64,000 nucleotides of DNA from Heliocidaris erythrogramma (GCA_025617745.1 CM046858.1:28844534-28908533), one strand, 5' to 3'; positions 11,037 to 22,199 are shown, counted from the stretch's first letter. Notes: generated by a model from the sequence alone, not told the origin. Made by a program: numbers and translations.

Positions 11037-11130
11037 GGCATAATAGGTAGGTATATATGATTTATTGCAGTAAATTTGTAAAATCAGCACTGATTTTCTT
11101 ATTTACTATATAAATCTATATACCTACCTA
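11037..11130 (+). repeat. DIRS copy 1 internal complementary region (ICR)
   Basis: The left half (ggcataataggtaggtatat through ttgcagtaaat) is the reverse complement of the element's extreme left end. The right half (ttgtaaaatcagcactgatt through tacctacctat) is the reverse complement of its extreme right end. The two halves abut as the outer ends would in a circle. This is the ICR of the DIRS replication model, which templates circle closure. It is preserved in copy 2 (37723-37816). Confidence 0.9.
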
Positions 11131-11183
11131 TGACCCTCCCTCCTTCCCCTCACCTTGCAAGCAACATGTTTCTACTTGGGATT

Positions 11184-11341
11184 GCTCGCAAAAGAGGAAG
11201 ATGGCTGTAGCGTGTTGACGCGCGTGAGTGGTGAAGGGGACAATAGGATTACGGGGGTGCGCACAATATTGTGACTCATGTGTGTTAAATTCTCGAAGGG
11301 GTCCCGTAGTCAAGACTACAGGCATAATAGGTAGGTATATA
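11184..11341 (-). repeat. DIRS copy 1 right inverted terminal repeat
   Basis: Reverse complement of the left repeat (5331-5490). Beyond it the unique right end (11342-11382) ends gtgctgattttacaa, identical to copy 2. Confidence 0.9.
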
Positions 11342-11382
11342 GATTTATATAGTAAATAAGAAAATCAGTGCTGATTTTACAA

Positions 11383-12098
11383 ATTATCGTCAGAGTCACA
11401 AGACTTAAAATTGGGGGGGGGGGGGTAATAATTACTACATCGGTGAGTTTAATGAGTATGAGGGTTTACGAAGCAAAATTTACCATTCAATCTCGTTAAC
11501 CTTCGGATTCGTCAAGCTCTTTTTTTTTTTGTTATTATGGATTTTAGGTCTTGAGAATCTTCTGTTTCATTTTTTAATAATTGCCTTGTACTAAAGGTAA
11601 AATCTCTCCCACGATTATAGTACAAATGGTCACATCTCGATTTCTACAGGGTTATTCTGCAGATTTGTTTATCCATAGCAGCTTCGTTTCTTTTACGGTT
11701 CGTTACTCCCGAAATGAATGGGTTCGTAATTCCGAAAATTAAATATAATTAAAATGTAATGGAATGAACTGTTTCATTTTTCGGATTTAAATTTCAGAAC
11801 AACGAAGCACCTTCTTTCAAAATTACGCACACAGTTACATATTCGGAGTCATAAACTAACGAATTAATGCATCATTTTTTTGGAAAAAGCTATGCCTGTT
11901 TCATAAAGGTTGTAAACATGGTAAAGTTAACCCCCTAGGAGAGAACTTTGTCTGTGTGTGAGGGAGTGTGTGTGTGTGTGTTTGGAATTACGAACTTTCG
12001 GAAAAATTACAGGTCGGAAAAATAGCATCCCCCGTATGTTTTTTCTTTCAATCATCTCTTTTAATTAATCCGAATCATATGGCTTGTTGCACGTTTAG
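11383..12098 (+). other. SLC22 intron between DIRS copy 1 and next exon
   Basis: AT-rich intron with a G13 run near 11406 and a short GT repeat near 11960. Nothing else recognised. Confidence 0.6.
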
Positions 12099-12207
12099 CT
12101 CCTGGTCCCGGCTTGGTGACTATTGCAATGATCGGGAAATTTGGAATCTCAGCAGCATTTGCTGTCGTCTTTCTGTACACCGTCGAGCTATATCCAACAT
12201 CTTTCAG
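12099..12207 (+). CDS. SLC22 family transporter, internal exon (TM9-TM10)
   Basis: The exon starts after AG at 12097-12098 and ends before GTAAAT at 12208. In the frame set by the previous exon it reads GPGLVTIAMIGKFGISAAFA followed by VVFLYTVELYPTSF. This carries the highly conserved GKFGI..AF and ELYPT signatures of SLC22 proteins between TM9 and TM11. Two bases are left over and are completed by the G at 13263. The intron before it is 8.9 kb and holds a complete DIRS-type retrotransposon at 5312-11382. Confidence 0.88.
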
Positions 12208-12580
12208 GTAAATGATAATGATAATGTGCAAAGTTTTAATTTGTCTATGGTGCAAATACACGCAGGCGCGCTAACGTCAAACACACAAAGTCATGCATGA
12301 TGCCCACACATGCATATTAGTAAATAGATATACAGCCGTGTTTATTATGATAGGCCTATAACCCTACCGTATACGCATTGGTTTAATTTTTCGTTTCCAG
12401 ACCATATCAAATTCTGAACATTTACTAAACAATCATGAAAATTTATTTTCATTTAATTTCATTTATTTCATATAAATCATGTTGGTAAATAAAGGTAAGT
12501 GGGGAATCAATAAAGTGAACTATACGTGGTTTGTTAAAAATGTGTATAATCAAACAAAATCCTACTGAATGACGACTTAA

Positions 12581-13213
12581 CCCTCAATAGCACATATTCA
12601 TGACCAATGTCACAAAAAATGGCGGTTTCCAATAATTTTTTGTATACAATGTATGGGATTAACAAGAAGTGTTGTCAGAAGAATAGTTTTCTGTTTTTCT
12701 TCAGATACCATCTCTTTTGGCTATCATCAACTATTCTATATAACAGAACAATGAAAAACAAAAGATTTAAAAACAAAGAAATACATAAGAATTAGTCAAC
12801 AAAGTGAAAAAAGAAAATCATCAATCAAAATCTGAAAATTCCGATTTGCAAGAAAAATTAGCTTATTTGCATTATTTAATTATGAATATGAAATTTCAAT
12901 ACACAGTCAAATTTACTTAGCTATATTTTATATTATATGACAAGCTACAAAACTGCCAAATTTGAATGCATTTTCTCCATAAATGGGAAAACTTTAAAAA
13001 ATGAGAATTCCTTGAAAAAAATTGGATATTTGCATAATTCAATATGAAAAACAATGTATATCATAAATTTGACTGTGCATTCTTGCACAATACATGATGA
13101 AGTTTGGTCGCAATCGGGCTATAAATGGCCGAGATCTGAGGGGGGGGGGGGGCAAATTAGCCCCCCCCCCCCCCCCGGCTATGCAGTTTCAAAATAGCCC
13201 GGGATATATAGGG
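12581..13213. mobile_element. Candidate piggyBac-like MITE in SLC22 intron
   Basis: TTAA at 12577-12580 and 13214-13217 brackets a 633-bp AT-rich segment that begins CCCTCAATAGC and ends GATATATAGGG. TTAA target duplication plus CCCT/AGGG ends is the piggyBac signature. The inverted ends match only loosely beyond the first four bases and no transposase is present. The right part contains long G and C runs (13141-13176) and internally repeated attagcttatttgcat-like motifs. Confidence 0.45.
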
Positions 13214-13262
13214 TTAATAAAGTGACTCGGCTCACATTTGGTCGCTTCTTTTTCCTCTCCAG

Positions 13263-13472
13263 GAGTTCTGCCATGGGTGCTTTCTCCATGTTTGCCCGTG
13301 TAGCCGGTATTATCTCACCCCTTGTGTTAACCCTGGCTAAGTATTGGCGTCCATTGCCTTTGGTCATCTATGGTGCAGCAGGGCTAGCTGTTGGTTTGTC
13401 CACCCTCCTTCTCCCGGAAACGCAGGGCAAGAAGCTACCCGACACCTTGGAGGAGGGAGAAAACTGTGGAAG
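13263..13472 (+). CDS. SLC22 family transporter, internal exon (TM11-TM12)
   Basis: The acceptor AG is at 13261-13262 after a C/T-rich tract, and the donor GTCAGT is at 13473. The frame reads MGAFSMFARVAGIISPLVL, then two hydrophobic helices, then LLLPETQGKKLPDTLEEGE. The ARVAGIISP segment and the LPET.GK.LP.T motif after TM12 are diagnostic of the SLC22/major facilitator C-terminus. Two bases remain and join the last exon at 15992. A piggyBac-like MITE (12581-13213) lies just upstream in the preceding intron. Confidence 0.9.
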
Positions 13473-14235
13473 GTCAGTCGGCACATTCCCATGCCCTGGG
13501 GCGGTATTTTGAGATTCAGTTATCTCGGATAAAATCTGAGATTTTAAGTCATTGAAATAAATTACCCTTAAAATCTTTTTAAATAGGTATTCTGAGAACC
13601 GTTTTAGAGATTTCATCTCATCTAGGACACGCCCATTTATGATGCCGTAACCAATAAGAAATGTTAGATTTTACTTTCATCATGTTCAGCGATTAAAATT
13701 GCTCTCCGCCAGTATCTTGGTCAAAAGAGCGCGAATGCGCTATTTTTACAATTTTCAATTCGCGTGCCTCAAAGCGCAAACGCGCTTTTGCTAGGATTTC
13801 CTTGAAATTGACCGCGGTACTTTCCGAGGTTTTCGAAGACCATCACAAGCATTATTGCAAGTGCGATATTAGTGGGCAAAAATCTTGAAATAGAATTCGA
13901 TAATCATGAGAATGTTGCTTGTGAAATAAAGTCAGTATTCAGTATCCATTTGTTTATTTTGATCGCACGACTAGCACTATATACTTGTCCAAAAATATCG
14001 CACGAACCGTGCATCCTAAAGATGAAATAGCATTTAAAGCTGCACGTATCATGCGTACAACATGTATAGGCACGCAGGAGGTAGCAGACGGAGATAATAT
14101 AGGAGATAAAATCAGCGTTAAAAGTGGTCTCAGAATACCATTTTTTTTTAAGAGATAAAATTTTAAACAATTAGAGATCAAATGGTGCTCAGAATATCCT
14201 GTATCTTTAATAAGACAACTTAACTGAATTTGTAT

Positions 14236-15735
14236 TGGGAAATAAATTTGACATTGTGGCTATTTGTGACACATGGCTTAGGCCTGGCGATGATATTTAG
14301 TGGGAGATATCACGCTAGTAGGAGGTACACTGAAACACTTCTCCCGCACAAATGCAAAGAGAGGTGGAGGCCTTGCTCTGTTGTATAGGTCCAGTCTGAC
14401 GGTGCAAGTTACAGAACGCAATACAAACCCAAAGTCGTACGAGGTTTTCTGAGCTGGATTCATATCAAATTGTGCACGTCTGTAATAACCCTATTATGAC
14501 GACAGTCGGGAGAAGTTCCGGACAAGTTGAAAGTCGTACAAGTACATCAAGTGCTGAAGAAGGCAAATCTCGACCGTGAGAACATGAATAATTTTCGCCC
14601 GATCTCCAACTTTAAGCTTAAAAAGCGTGTTGTGATGAATCAAACAATACATCTGTGTCAAAGGCGGCTTGCATCTCCACACTAAATTTTTGGAGAGTCC
14701 GCGAGCATGTGAATCGAAATGTTGCTGAACTACTCGTTCACGCTTTTGTGACGGCACGACTGGACATGACTTTGTGCAACTCAATTCTGGTTGGTTTGAA
14801 TCAAAATCAAATTCAGACTTCAACGACTACAAAATATGGCTGCAAGGTTAGTGTCTCTGCAAAGGAAGAGAGTTCGAATCAAGCTGAAGAAGGCAAATCC
14901 CGACCCAGAGAACATGAATAATTTTCGCCCGATCTCCAACTTTAAGGTTAAAAAGCGTGTTGTGATGAATCGGTTGTACCTATCTGACAGATAATTCCCT
15001 ACATAGCACGTTGCAGTCAGCTTATCGACCTCATTGACCTCATCAACCTCATCGCAGTGTGGAGACAATACTGAGAGTGCAGAATGACCTCCTCTCTGAA
15101 ATGAATGAAGGGAAAATATCACTCCTTGTACTCTCATATCTTTCTGCTGCATTTGATACGGTCGATCATGACATTTTCCTTCAGTGCCTCAACACTCAGT
15201 ATGGAATAAGAGGGAGTGGCCCTCAAATTATTCTGTGTTCATACTTTACGTCAATGCTCAGCTATGTTTCTGTCGATGGTGCTTTAACAGATTTGCCCCT
15301 CTTAGGTACGGTGTATCTCAAGGGTTTGTCTTTGGTTCATCCTCAAACTTGGAGTTCTATTGTTCAACATGTTCAAAGCACTTAATGATAAATCACCATC
15401 CTACATCTCAGAGCTCCTAATGAAGCATCAACCAGCACGTAGTCTTAGATCAGCCGACCAAACATCTCAGAGCTTTCAGTCACACATCCTGGGGAGATTT
15501 CTACATCTCTGGACCTAAGCTGTGGAATAACCTTCCCCAATTATGAGGAGCACTAATTTTCTGTCCTCCTTTATGTCTACCCTCAACACTATGATAATGC
15601 TAACAAAGGACAATGGAAAAAATTAAATATCTCAATTTGTGAGACTTTCTAGAGCAAGCTCCATGAGCGCCCAGCATAGACGGATACCGGCGCTATACAA
15701 GAAGCCATCATCATCATCATCTTCATCATCTCTTA
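14236..15735 (+). mobile_element. L2/CR1-like LINE fragment, rearranged
   Basis: In + orientation: an endonuclease scrap (DIVAICDTWLRPGDD near 14250; RGGGLALLYRSSLTVQV near 14350), the RT entry motif (KKANLDRENMNNFRPISNF near 14555, repeated near 14890), an RT core scrap (LVLSYLSAAFDTVDHDIFLQ, 15122-15181) and a thumb/tail piece (FKALNDKSPSYISELLMKH, 15370-15427). It ends with a gcgctatacaagaagcc tail and an ATC microsatellite, the usual L2/CR1 3' end. Multiple stops, a duplicated block and deletions show it is dead. It lies in the last SLC22 intron. Confidence 0.82.
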
Positions 15736-15991
15736 ACACACAGCTAAATGAGGACCTTTGTTGCACGCAGCTAGGTTTTTTACATCCCCGCTTGCCATTC
15801 ATATACACGTATAAGCTTGATGGCGTTGCCTTTTGTGAGACAGGCTCGACTATATAATTTTCAACTGGTATTTTGATTTGTTAATTATACATTATGATTA
15901 TGAAAAACTATTCTTTAATAGCTAAGAAGCTTAAGGACGTAAATTTACTAAATCTTGATTTCTTCATGTCTTTATTTTGCAATTTATTCAG

Positions 15992-16073
15992 GATATATTT
16001 CCAGATCGAAAAAGATGGAACGGCTGAGGAGGTAGAACCAGTCAAAAAAGAACAGATCGACGAACCTGTGTGA
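15992..16073 (+). CDS. SLC22 family transporter, terminal coding exon
   Basis: After AG at 15990-15991 the phase left by the previous exon gives an arginine, then IYFQIEKDGTAEEVEPVKKE and a short acidic end, with TGA at 16071-16073. This is a hydrophilic cytosolic tail, poorly conserved in the family. Identification rests on phase and position. Joined, the four exons encode roughly 200 residues, which matches the C-terminal part (TM7 to the tail) of a protein of about 550 residues. Confidence 0.75.
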
Positions 16074-16623
16074 TGATGAAGTGATTCGAATAATAGAAAG
16101 AAGGAAGAAGTTTTCACAGAAAACTTTATAAAGCTAACTTTTGAATTCCTTGTTTTCAATAGTGCACAAATAGCCCCTGAAAAGCTGGGTCATTTATTCT
16201 TTTCGTGAATCAGTGCTATATTTTTCTTTTGAAATGTACTTGTTTTATTTAAAATTTACTTCATTCTGGCTGAAGGAAGTGAGATTTTATTTGTTGTCTT
16301 TAATTTGTCAGGTATTTCATTTTTATGTTTCCTGTAAGCAAAGTTGAAGCAATGGGAACTCCAAATTGGTTTGGAGTTTAGGTCCTATTGATTTTATGTT
16401 GATTTCACTCGTTTACTCTGCGCTGCACTGCTCACTCAACCACTGCATAGAAATTCACTCCAGATTCTTTACAGATTTGACTTAAATTTCTTCTTTAAAA
16501 AATAACTGTAGATCTCGTACACGAATGACTAGAGCACACATGACTTTAGCATTTGTATATGATATTTTGTTTGGTGGTTGTTGGAAGAAATGGACAAGTC
16601 ACTGCAATCGACCTGTTCACAAA

Positions 16624-17260
16624 TACAGTGCGTCCCAGAAAAAAAGTTTAGTTGGAAAAAATTTTCCCCAAATAAAATTTTCTAATTATTTTTAGGAAAT
16701 GTGGATAGCTTAGGATCTCTTCTATCAAGTGACGCCAAAATATCTCACAATATTTAACGCTTGAGTGAACAAAATCCAATTAAATGAAAGGGTGCAAAAT
16801 TCAGTCTTGACAAGAATTGCTATTGGCTCTGGCTGTATCAGCCAAGCTTGGAGTCGTGTAAAGGTTATTTGAGTGACTAGTTAACTACTTTGCTGGGTGT
16901 TTCAAAGTGTTACTTTTGGTGAGTCGCGTAATTACATCTGGCTTGCTCACTCAACCATAACGTTTTGTTGGGATATATCAGGAAATACATTGAACAAAAT
17001 CTGTTTTTTCATAAATAGTATTTCCATGATCAGAATGTAAAATTTCGAAGTCTATTCATCAGACATGACTCTCAATTGGCGCATACCTAGCTTTCACAAA
17101 GGTGCTTTGAGATCACTCAAGCGTAATAAATAGTCATATTTGTTTGTGGTATTGTATAGGAGGGACCCTAAGCTATCTCCACGATTTATTGAAAATATTC
17201 AGAAATATTTATGTGGGGGAGACTTTTTCCAATTGTTCACTTTCGGACGGACGCGCTGTA
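16624..17260. mobile_element. Tc1/mariner-like foldback MITE downstream of the SLC22 stop
   Basis: The left end TACAGTGCGTCCCAGAAAAA and the right end GGACGGACGCGCTGTA are inverted relative to each other, flanked by TA. The inverted similarity extends inwards for more than 100 bp (for example taggatctcttctatcaag against ggagggaccctaagctat). TA flanks and a TACAG..CGTCC end fit mariner-type MITEs. It would be part of the SLC22 3' untranslated region if the poly(A) signal at 17873 is used. Confidence 0.7.
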
Positions 17261-17872
17261 TATCCAAATTTTATGCATACTTTAAAAAAAATTGGTAATT
17301 GTTCTTGACCACCCGAAAGTTTGTTAGAGGCTTGTCAGACATAGCAACAAGTAATTATGCAAACTGAATTCCAAGTATTGTAGTTCATTAATAACGGTTA
17401 ATTGAATACCTTGTTACTAGGTCCCCAGGAAAGAAACATCCATAAATTTGATTAACATTGTGAACAGGTCTATTAGTTTTCTGTGCAGAGCCGCAGCTTG
17501 AAGCGTGACTCAAAGGTCACGCGTGTTTTATGCCAAACCTTTCTCTTTGATGGATCATGTCCATTGTCCTCAACTATCACCTGTCTCCTCGGCTATCTGA
17601 AGGCTGTAGAAATCTTTCTTATGAGCACAAAGTACAAAACGGGAAAAGTGAAAACTGTAGGGCCTACATTTGCTTCGCCTGCTTTCATTCGTGTGTTGTG
17701 ACTGATAGTCTTTTGGTATCTATTTTACTAATCAGTTGAACTTGTTCAAATTGATACAGCGTCACATTTTACAATACGTTATGATACTGAGCTACTGCTG
17801 TATCTTCCCTTTTCTTTCTTACGTTGAATATAGTAAAGCAACTCATGCATCATGTAGTTTGGCATGAAGTGG

Positions 17873-17878
17873 AATAAA
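17873..17878 (+). terminator. Candidate poly(A) signal for SLC22
   Basis: AATAAA inside ggaataaataaag, about 1.8 kb after the stop codon, followed by a TG-rich stretch. A second AATAAA lies near 18003. An AATAAA inside the MITE at about 16669 is nearer but lies in transposon sequence. Confidence 0.4.
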
Positions 17879-17899
17879 TAAAGTCTGCCTCGAGTGTTC

Positions 17900-19796
17900 A
17901 GCCTATTTCATACATACAAGTCAAGTAGTTGTATAAAAGTGCGTTGTAGACACACATATCAAGTTATTAATAACTTCTATATCGTCGCTGTATTATGAAT
18001 TAAATAAAGTTTAAGTTAAACTTTGTTAAACATAGTTTCAACTACAATAAATCTATTACGATTGCTTCAAAATGTAGATTATGATATCATCAGGTAGGTA
18101 GGTGCGTCGAGAGGGCAGGGTGTCACCTTTTTTTATCTTTTCTTTATCTTTTTTTTTCGACACCAAACCCATAACAAAATGTCTCAAAAACGCCCACTGC
18201 GTGCCGATTGTTATGCCTTAAAGATTAGAGAAAAACCTCTTACTTTTAGAATAATTTTTGTTAAATTGACATATAAATTTAGACGGTCAATAACTACTAA
18301 TGAATGTCACTGTGCAAATGTGTTTACATTTGTTATATCATATTTCGTGAATGTTAATGCGATCACCTTATACCACTGATGGAAAGTTTTGATTTTATTA
18401 AGAACATTTTTGTTTAAACAATTAACAATGGTGTAACAATGTAAAATTCCTTGCAGTCTCCTTCTGTTTTGTAAGTAAAAACATTGGAGTAGGAAATAAT
18501 CTTATTCCTTCAATACAGAATATTCATGTCTAACGTAGCGTATAATTTTGTGATTGATAACATTTGATTGAAACTCGTTCTGTACCCTATGTTTATTTTC
18601 CCCTTGTTCCTTATGTTAATCTCCAATGTCTCAATATTTTAACCTATAAATGTGTTGCCAATTTAAGGATTTTAGAGCTTATTCTCTTTTTAAAAATTCC
18701 TGGCATCGAGCGCAATATGGTCATAAAGCAAAAATGAACATAGTGCGTGCTCTGAATCAAAAGTTATTAGGCCAAACCACACAATGTGGTCAATTGTCTC
18801 GAAAGGGTTACCAGGCATATAATTTCACTTGATATTTTATCTGATCCAAGCTCTATTATAGGAGGGCTATCAGTTTGATACAGTCATCAGATATATAGCT
18901 ACTAAAATCTTAGATGTGGTCAGTAATGTATGGGACAAAAATACCTTGGACTAGCCCATATTGTTGTACTTTCTTTTGCATATTATGTATAGCGTCATGA
19001 GCGTCATGCTTCAGACCTTTATTACCATTATTATTATTAAAATGAATTGCATCACGCTTAGTTTGAAATATTGTTCGGACATAATGCATGTCTTACTTTG
19101 TCACTTAGTCCTGCGGATTGGTGCTGAAAATCGAAGGATTTGTGAACTTATTTTCAAGAAAGCATGATACTAGGCATGTAGGCATAGTTTTTCATGCTGA
19201 AATATTCTGGATATGGAACCACCTAAATGTCGGGCCCTTGGAGCCGTTGTGCCCATTTTCTTTTAACATGAATCTCTCAGGGTAATTTTCCTTCATAATT
19301 GATTTAATCACATCTACTTTTGATATGCTAAGTATTATGTAGAATTTTCCGGCCTCAAAATTCAAACATGTGCTTTAAGTTCCCACTTTTATTTTTTCAA
19401 ATAAAGGGCCATCCCATATATCAAATTGTTTTGAAATCACTGATTTGCTGAATATAAGTAAAGTGCTTAATAGTGATCAGTCAGAGATTATCATGATTAT
19501 GTCTTTGAAATCAACAAGTTATGTGGAGCAGGTGTCCATTATGACCAAAAAGGCCCCCCAAAAGGACCAAATTAATATATGTGTAAAATAAGAGTTTTTA
19601 AAGTTTTGGTTCTCATTTTCTTATGGTAGATAATTTTGAAATCAAGGTCATATGAAAAGCCCATTTTAGTGGGCACAAGGGCACATTGGCCCATCGATGG
19701 CCCATTGCAGACCCATTGCAGACAATTCTTGTTTAATTCGATATCGTTACTCTCAAGAGGCTGACCAAATTCAGCATTGCTGCCGGAATATTATGA
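17900..19796. other. Intergenic, no gene recognised
   Basis: AT-rich sequence with short T runs. Short open frames (for example 18179-18379 and 18961-19167) lack family motifs, splice context or codon signal. Confidence 0.5.
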
Positions 19797-20630
19797 TACT
19801 AGCAGAAGCATCCCGTGGACATCCACGGATTCCACGGGCCTTAGCTGTGTTTATGATTAATCACCGTACCGTATATTTGTCACAATAATCAAGTGAATTA
19901 AAAAAAAATCGGGTAAAGTTATTTTTTACCAAGAGGTATTTACAACATGTGAGTATGTGTTGTTTATCCAAAGCTTGCACGAGTTCTGAAGAAAATACAT
20001 TTTCATCTTGATGGAGACTAAATGATATGGATATAATTATGTTTGAGTAGAATATCCATGCATAGACCTAGAGGGAGCGATTTGATTTTGCCATGTTTCT
20101 GTGGTTTAATACTCAGAGAAATTAAGGCCATGAAAACATAACGGGCACAATTAGCGGTACGTCCCTTGTAAAGGTTGCAAAAAATGAGGGGAAAATAATT
20201 TGTCATTTTCTTTTCAGGGGGGATTATGGCCCACTTAAATGGGTCTTGGGAGGCCGACGGATTGACTTTTCCCTTCTACCCTCCGGTCACCCCCAGCGCG
20301 AGGGGAGACGGGAGTAATATCCTATACGTATCCATATCATAGTGGAAATATTTTCGAAGGACAATTTTGTTGGTTTGGTTGTGGGGGAGGGACTCCTTCT
20401 TTACACCGTGGCAACCGATATTCCTAAGTGACGTGATCTCCTTCACCTCCCCTCCCCCGAATGATGTCTACAGATCAGTTTAGTCTGTCATAAGGAAATG
20501 AATAATATATTTGAGGCGATATACAAATAACATGTTTCCAACGGTATGAAGGCCATTTTCCCAATTCATGTCAATTTAGTTGATAATAGGAATGACTTAT
20601 GCGACAGCTACCCAAGTGTGCAGTTACGTA

Positions 20631-20676
20631 AACCCTAAACACTAACCCTAAACTCTAAACCCTAACCCCAACCTAA
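20631..20676. repeat. Degenerate interstitial telomere-like repeats
   Basis: The stretch aaccctaaacactaacccta, continued by aactctaaaccctaacccca, contains five or six CCCTAA/CTCTAA-type units. CCCTAA is the C-strand of the animal telomere repeat. The array is short and impure. Confidence 0.6.
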
Positions 20677-20710
20677 CACTATATATTGTTTTCATTTCGG
20701 CTGTGCAAAA

Positions 20711-20892
20711 GGCTTAGTCCGAAAGGGTGGGTAGCGTCGCGTCGCTGCGTTGACGCGAACGCCACCATTCGTCCGAAGCCCCCCAGGTTTGACCGGAAGG
20801 GTGCGTTGGGAGCGTCGGGTCGCGTTGACTGGAACGCCACCATTCAAAGCACCCCCGGTTTTGCCGAAAGGGTGCGTTGACTTTTTCTAAAT
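20711..20892 (+). repeat. GC-rich inverted arm, left, made of about 70-bp tandem units
   Basis: This arm is the reverse complement of 21923-22121. Within it, a unit of about 70 bp with the core gaacgccaccattc and the flank gaaagggtg.gtt occurs about 2.3 times. Runs of gcgtcgcgtcgctgcgttgac make it far more CpG-rich than its surroundings. Frames in it are periodic repeats, not genes. It may be the terminal repeat of an unknown foldback transposon. Confidence 0.75.
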
Positions 20893-20920
20893 TCATGTAT
20901 TGTAATTATCATTATCAGGG

Positions 20921-21310
20921 CGGATCCAGGAATTTGTAAATGGGGGGGGGGGGGTACAGGAATACAGGGCTGTTATCTGAGACGGATCCATGATTTGTAA
21001 AAGGGCGGGGGGCGGCACAGAAATGCAGGTCTGTCATCAGGTGCGGATCCAGGATTATGTAAAAAGAAAAGGGGGGGGGTCACAAAAATACAGGTCTGTC
21101 ATCAGGGGCGGATCCAGGATTTTGTAAAAAGAAAGGGGGGGCACAAAAATACAGGTCTGTCATCAGGGAAGGATCCAGAATTTTGTTTTTTTAAAAAGGG
21201 ACAGAAATACAGGTCTGTCATCAGGGGTGGATCCAGGATTTTGTAAAATGAAAGGGGGGGGGCACAAAAATGCAGGCCTGACATCAGGGGCAGATCCAGG
21301 ATCCCCTCCT
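20921..21310. repeat. Minisatellite, seven units of 58-65 bp
   Basis: The anchor cggatcc (with variants aggatcc, tggatcc and cagatcc) occurs at 20921, 20983, 21044, 21109, 21170, 21228 and 21291. Each unit also carries a G run, cacaaaaatacaggtctgtc and atcagggg. The unit resembles the end of the dispersed ggcggatccagg MITE family, so the array probably grew from one end of such an element. Confidence 0.85.
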
Positions 21311-21360
21311 GGTTTTGCAGAAAGCTCGCGTTTGGAATTATTCTATCATAATATTAATGA

Positions 21361-21735
21361 CAGTAGCAGATTTACGGATCCCGGCCCGTGCCCCCTCCTT
21401 TTGAAAGAAAAGTATGTTTTGTGCTTTTTTTTTAGAACTGATAACCCTTTGGTTGCTTGTCAGAGAATTAGGGGAGGAAAAGTGGACCCCATAAAATCTG
21501 ATACCCCCCTCCCTTTTCACTGAGCAACTTTTGGAGGGCTGGCGAAAAAAAAAATTCTCTCCACTCCCCCACTCCCCATCCCCCCACTGAACGATTTAGA
21601 ATACGGATCTCCCTCTAAAGTTGACACCCCTTCATATCTGTGGCCCCTCCCCCTTTACAAAGTCCTGGATCCGCCCCTGATGACAGCCCTGCATTTCTGT
21701 GTGCCCCCTGGATCTGCCCCTGATTACTGATAATC
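21361..21735. repeat. Degenerate copies of the ggcggatcc MITE family
   Basis: The stretch cggcccgtgccccctccttt plus the ttgcttgtcagagaattagg block matches the elements at 23691-24013 and 39090-39325. Inverted scraps (cctggatccgcccctgatg near 21663) follow. Several nested or rearranged insertions seem present and exact limits cannot be set. Confidence 0.55.
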
Positions 21736-21922
21736 AGGGGCGGATCCAGGGAGGGTGCGAATTGGCTGCCACCCCCTTTTGAAACCAAATACACAATATT
21801 GTGTAATTTTCCGGCTCTGTGCCTCCTCTTTTACAATCCTGGATGCGCCCCTGATGACAGCCCTGCATTTCTGCCCCCTTTTTTAATACGCCCCTGATAA
21901 TGATGATAATAATAATAGCAAT

Positions 21923-22121
21923 ATTTAGAAAAATTCAACGCACCCTTTCGGCAAAAACGGGGGTGCTTTCGACGAATGGTGGCGTTCCAGTCAACGCGAC
22001 GCGACCCAAAGCGACCCGATGCTCCCAACGCACCCTTTCGGTTAAACCCAGGGGGGCTTTGGGCGAATGGTGGCGTTCGCGTCAACGCGACGCGACGCTA
22101 CCCACCCTTTCTGACTAAGCC
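21923..22121 (-). repeat. GC-rich inverted arm, right
   Basis: Reverse complement of the left arm at 20711-20892, from atttagaaaaa to gactaagcc, with the same gaatggtggcgttc core units. The 1.03 kb between the arms holds the minisatellite and MITE scraps. Confidence 0.75.
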
Positions 22122-22199
22122 ATCGCAAAACGAAGTTTACCCTAGTACATGCTTCCATGATATATGTAAAAAGTAGAAATAAATTAAATTGAAATAAAC

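Larger units (their letters stand above)
5312..11382 (+). mobile_element. DIRS-type tyrosine-recombinase retrotransposon, copy 1 (about 6.1 kb, decayed)
   Basis: The element has the DIRS layout: inverted terminal repeats, a gag-like region, RT, RNase H, tyrosine recombinase, and an internal complementary region just before the right repeat. Alignment with copy 2 fixes the boundaries: both start atttactgcaataaatcat and end gtgctgattttacaa, with no target-site duplication, as expected for recombinase-mediated insertion. It sits in the largest SLC22 intron in the same orientation as the gene. Stops, frameshifts and deletions inactivate every frame. It lacks about 110 bp before the RT and about 240 bp between RT and RNase H that copy 2 keeps, but retains the recombinase tyrosine that copy 2 has lost. 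Confidence 0.9.

Noticed and set aside
20686-20880. Frames encoding repeated RVDWNATI-like peptides on both strands of the GC-rich arms
   Set aside because: Periodicity comes from the 70-bp DNA repeat and appears in several frames and both strands.
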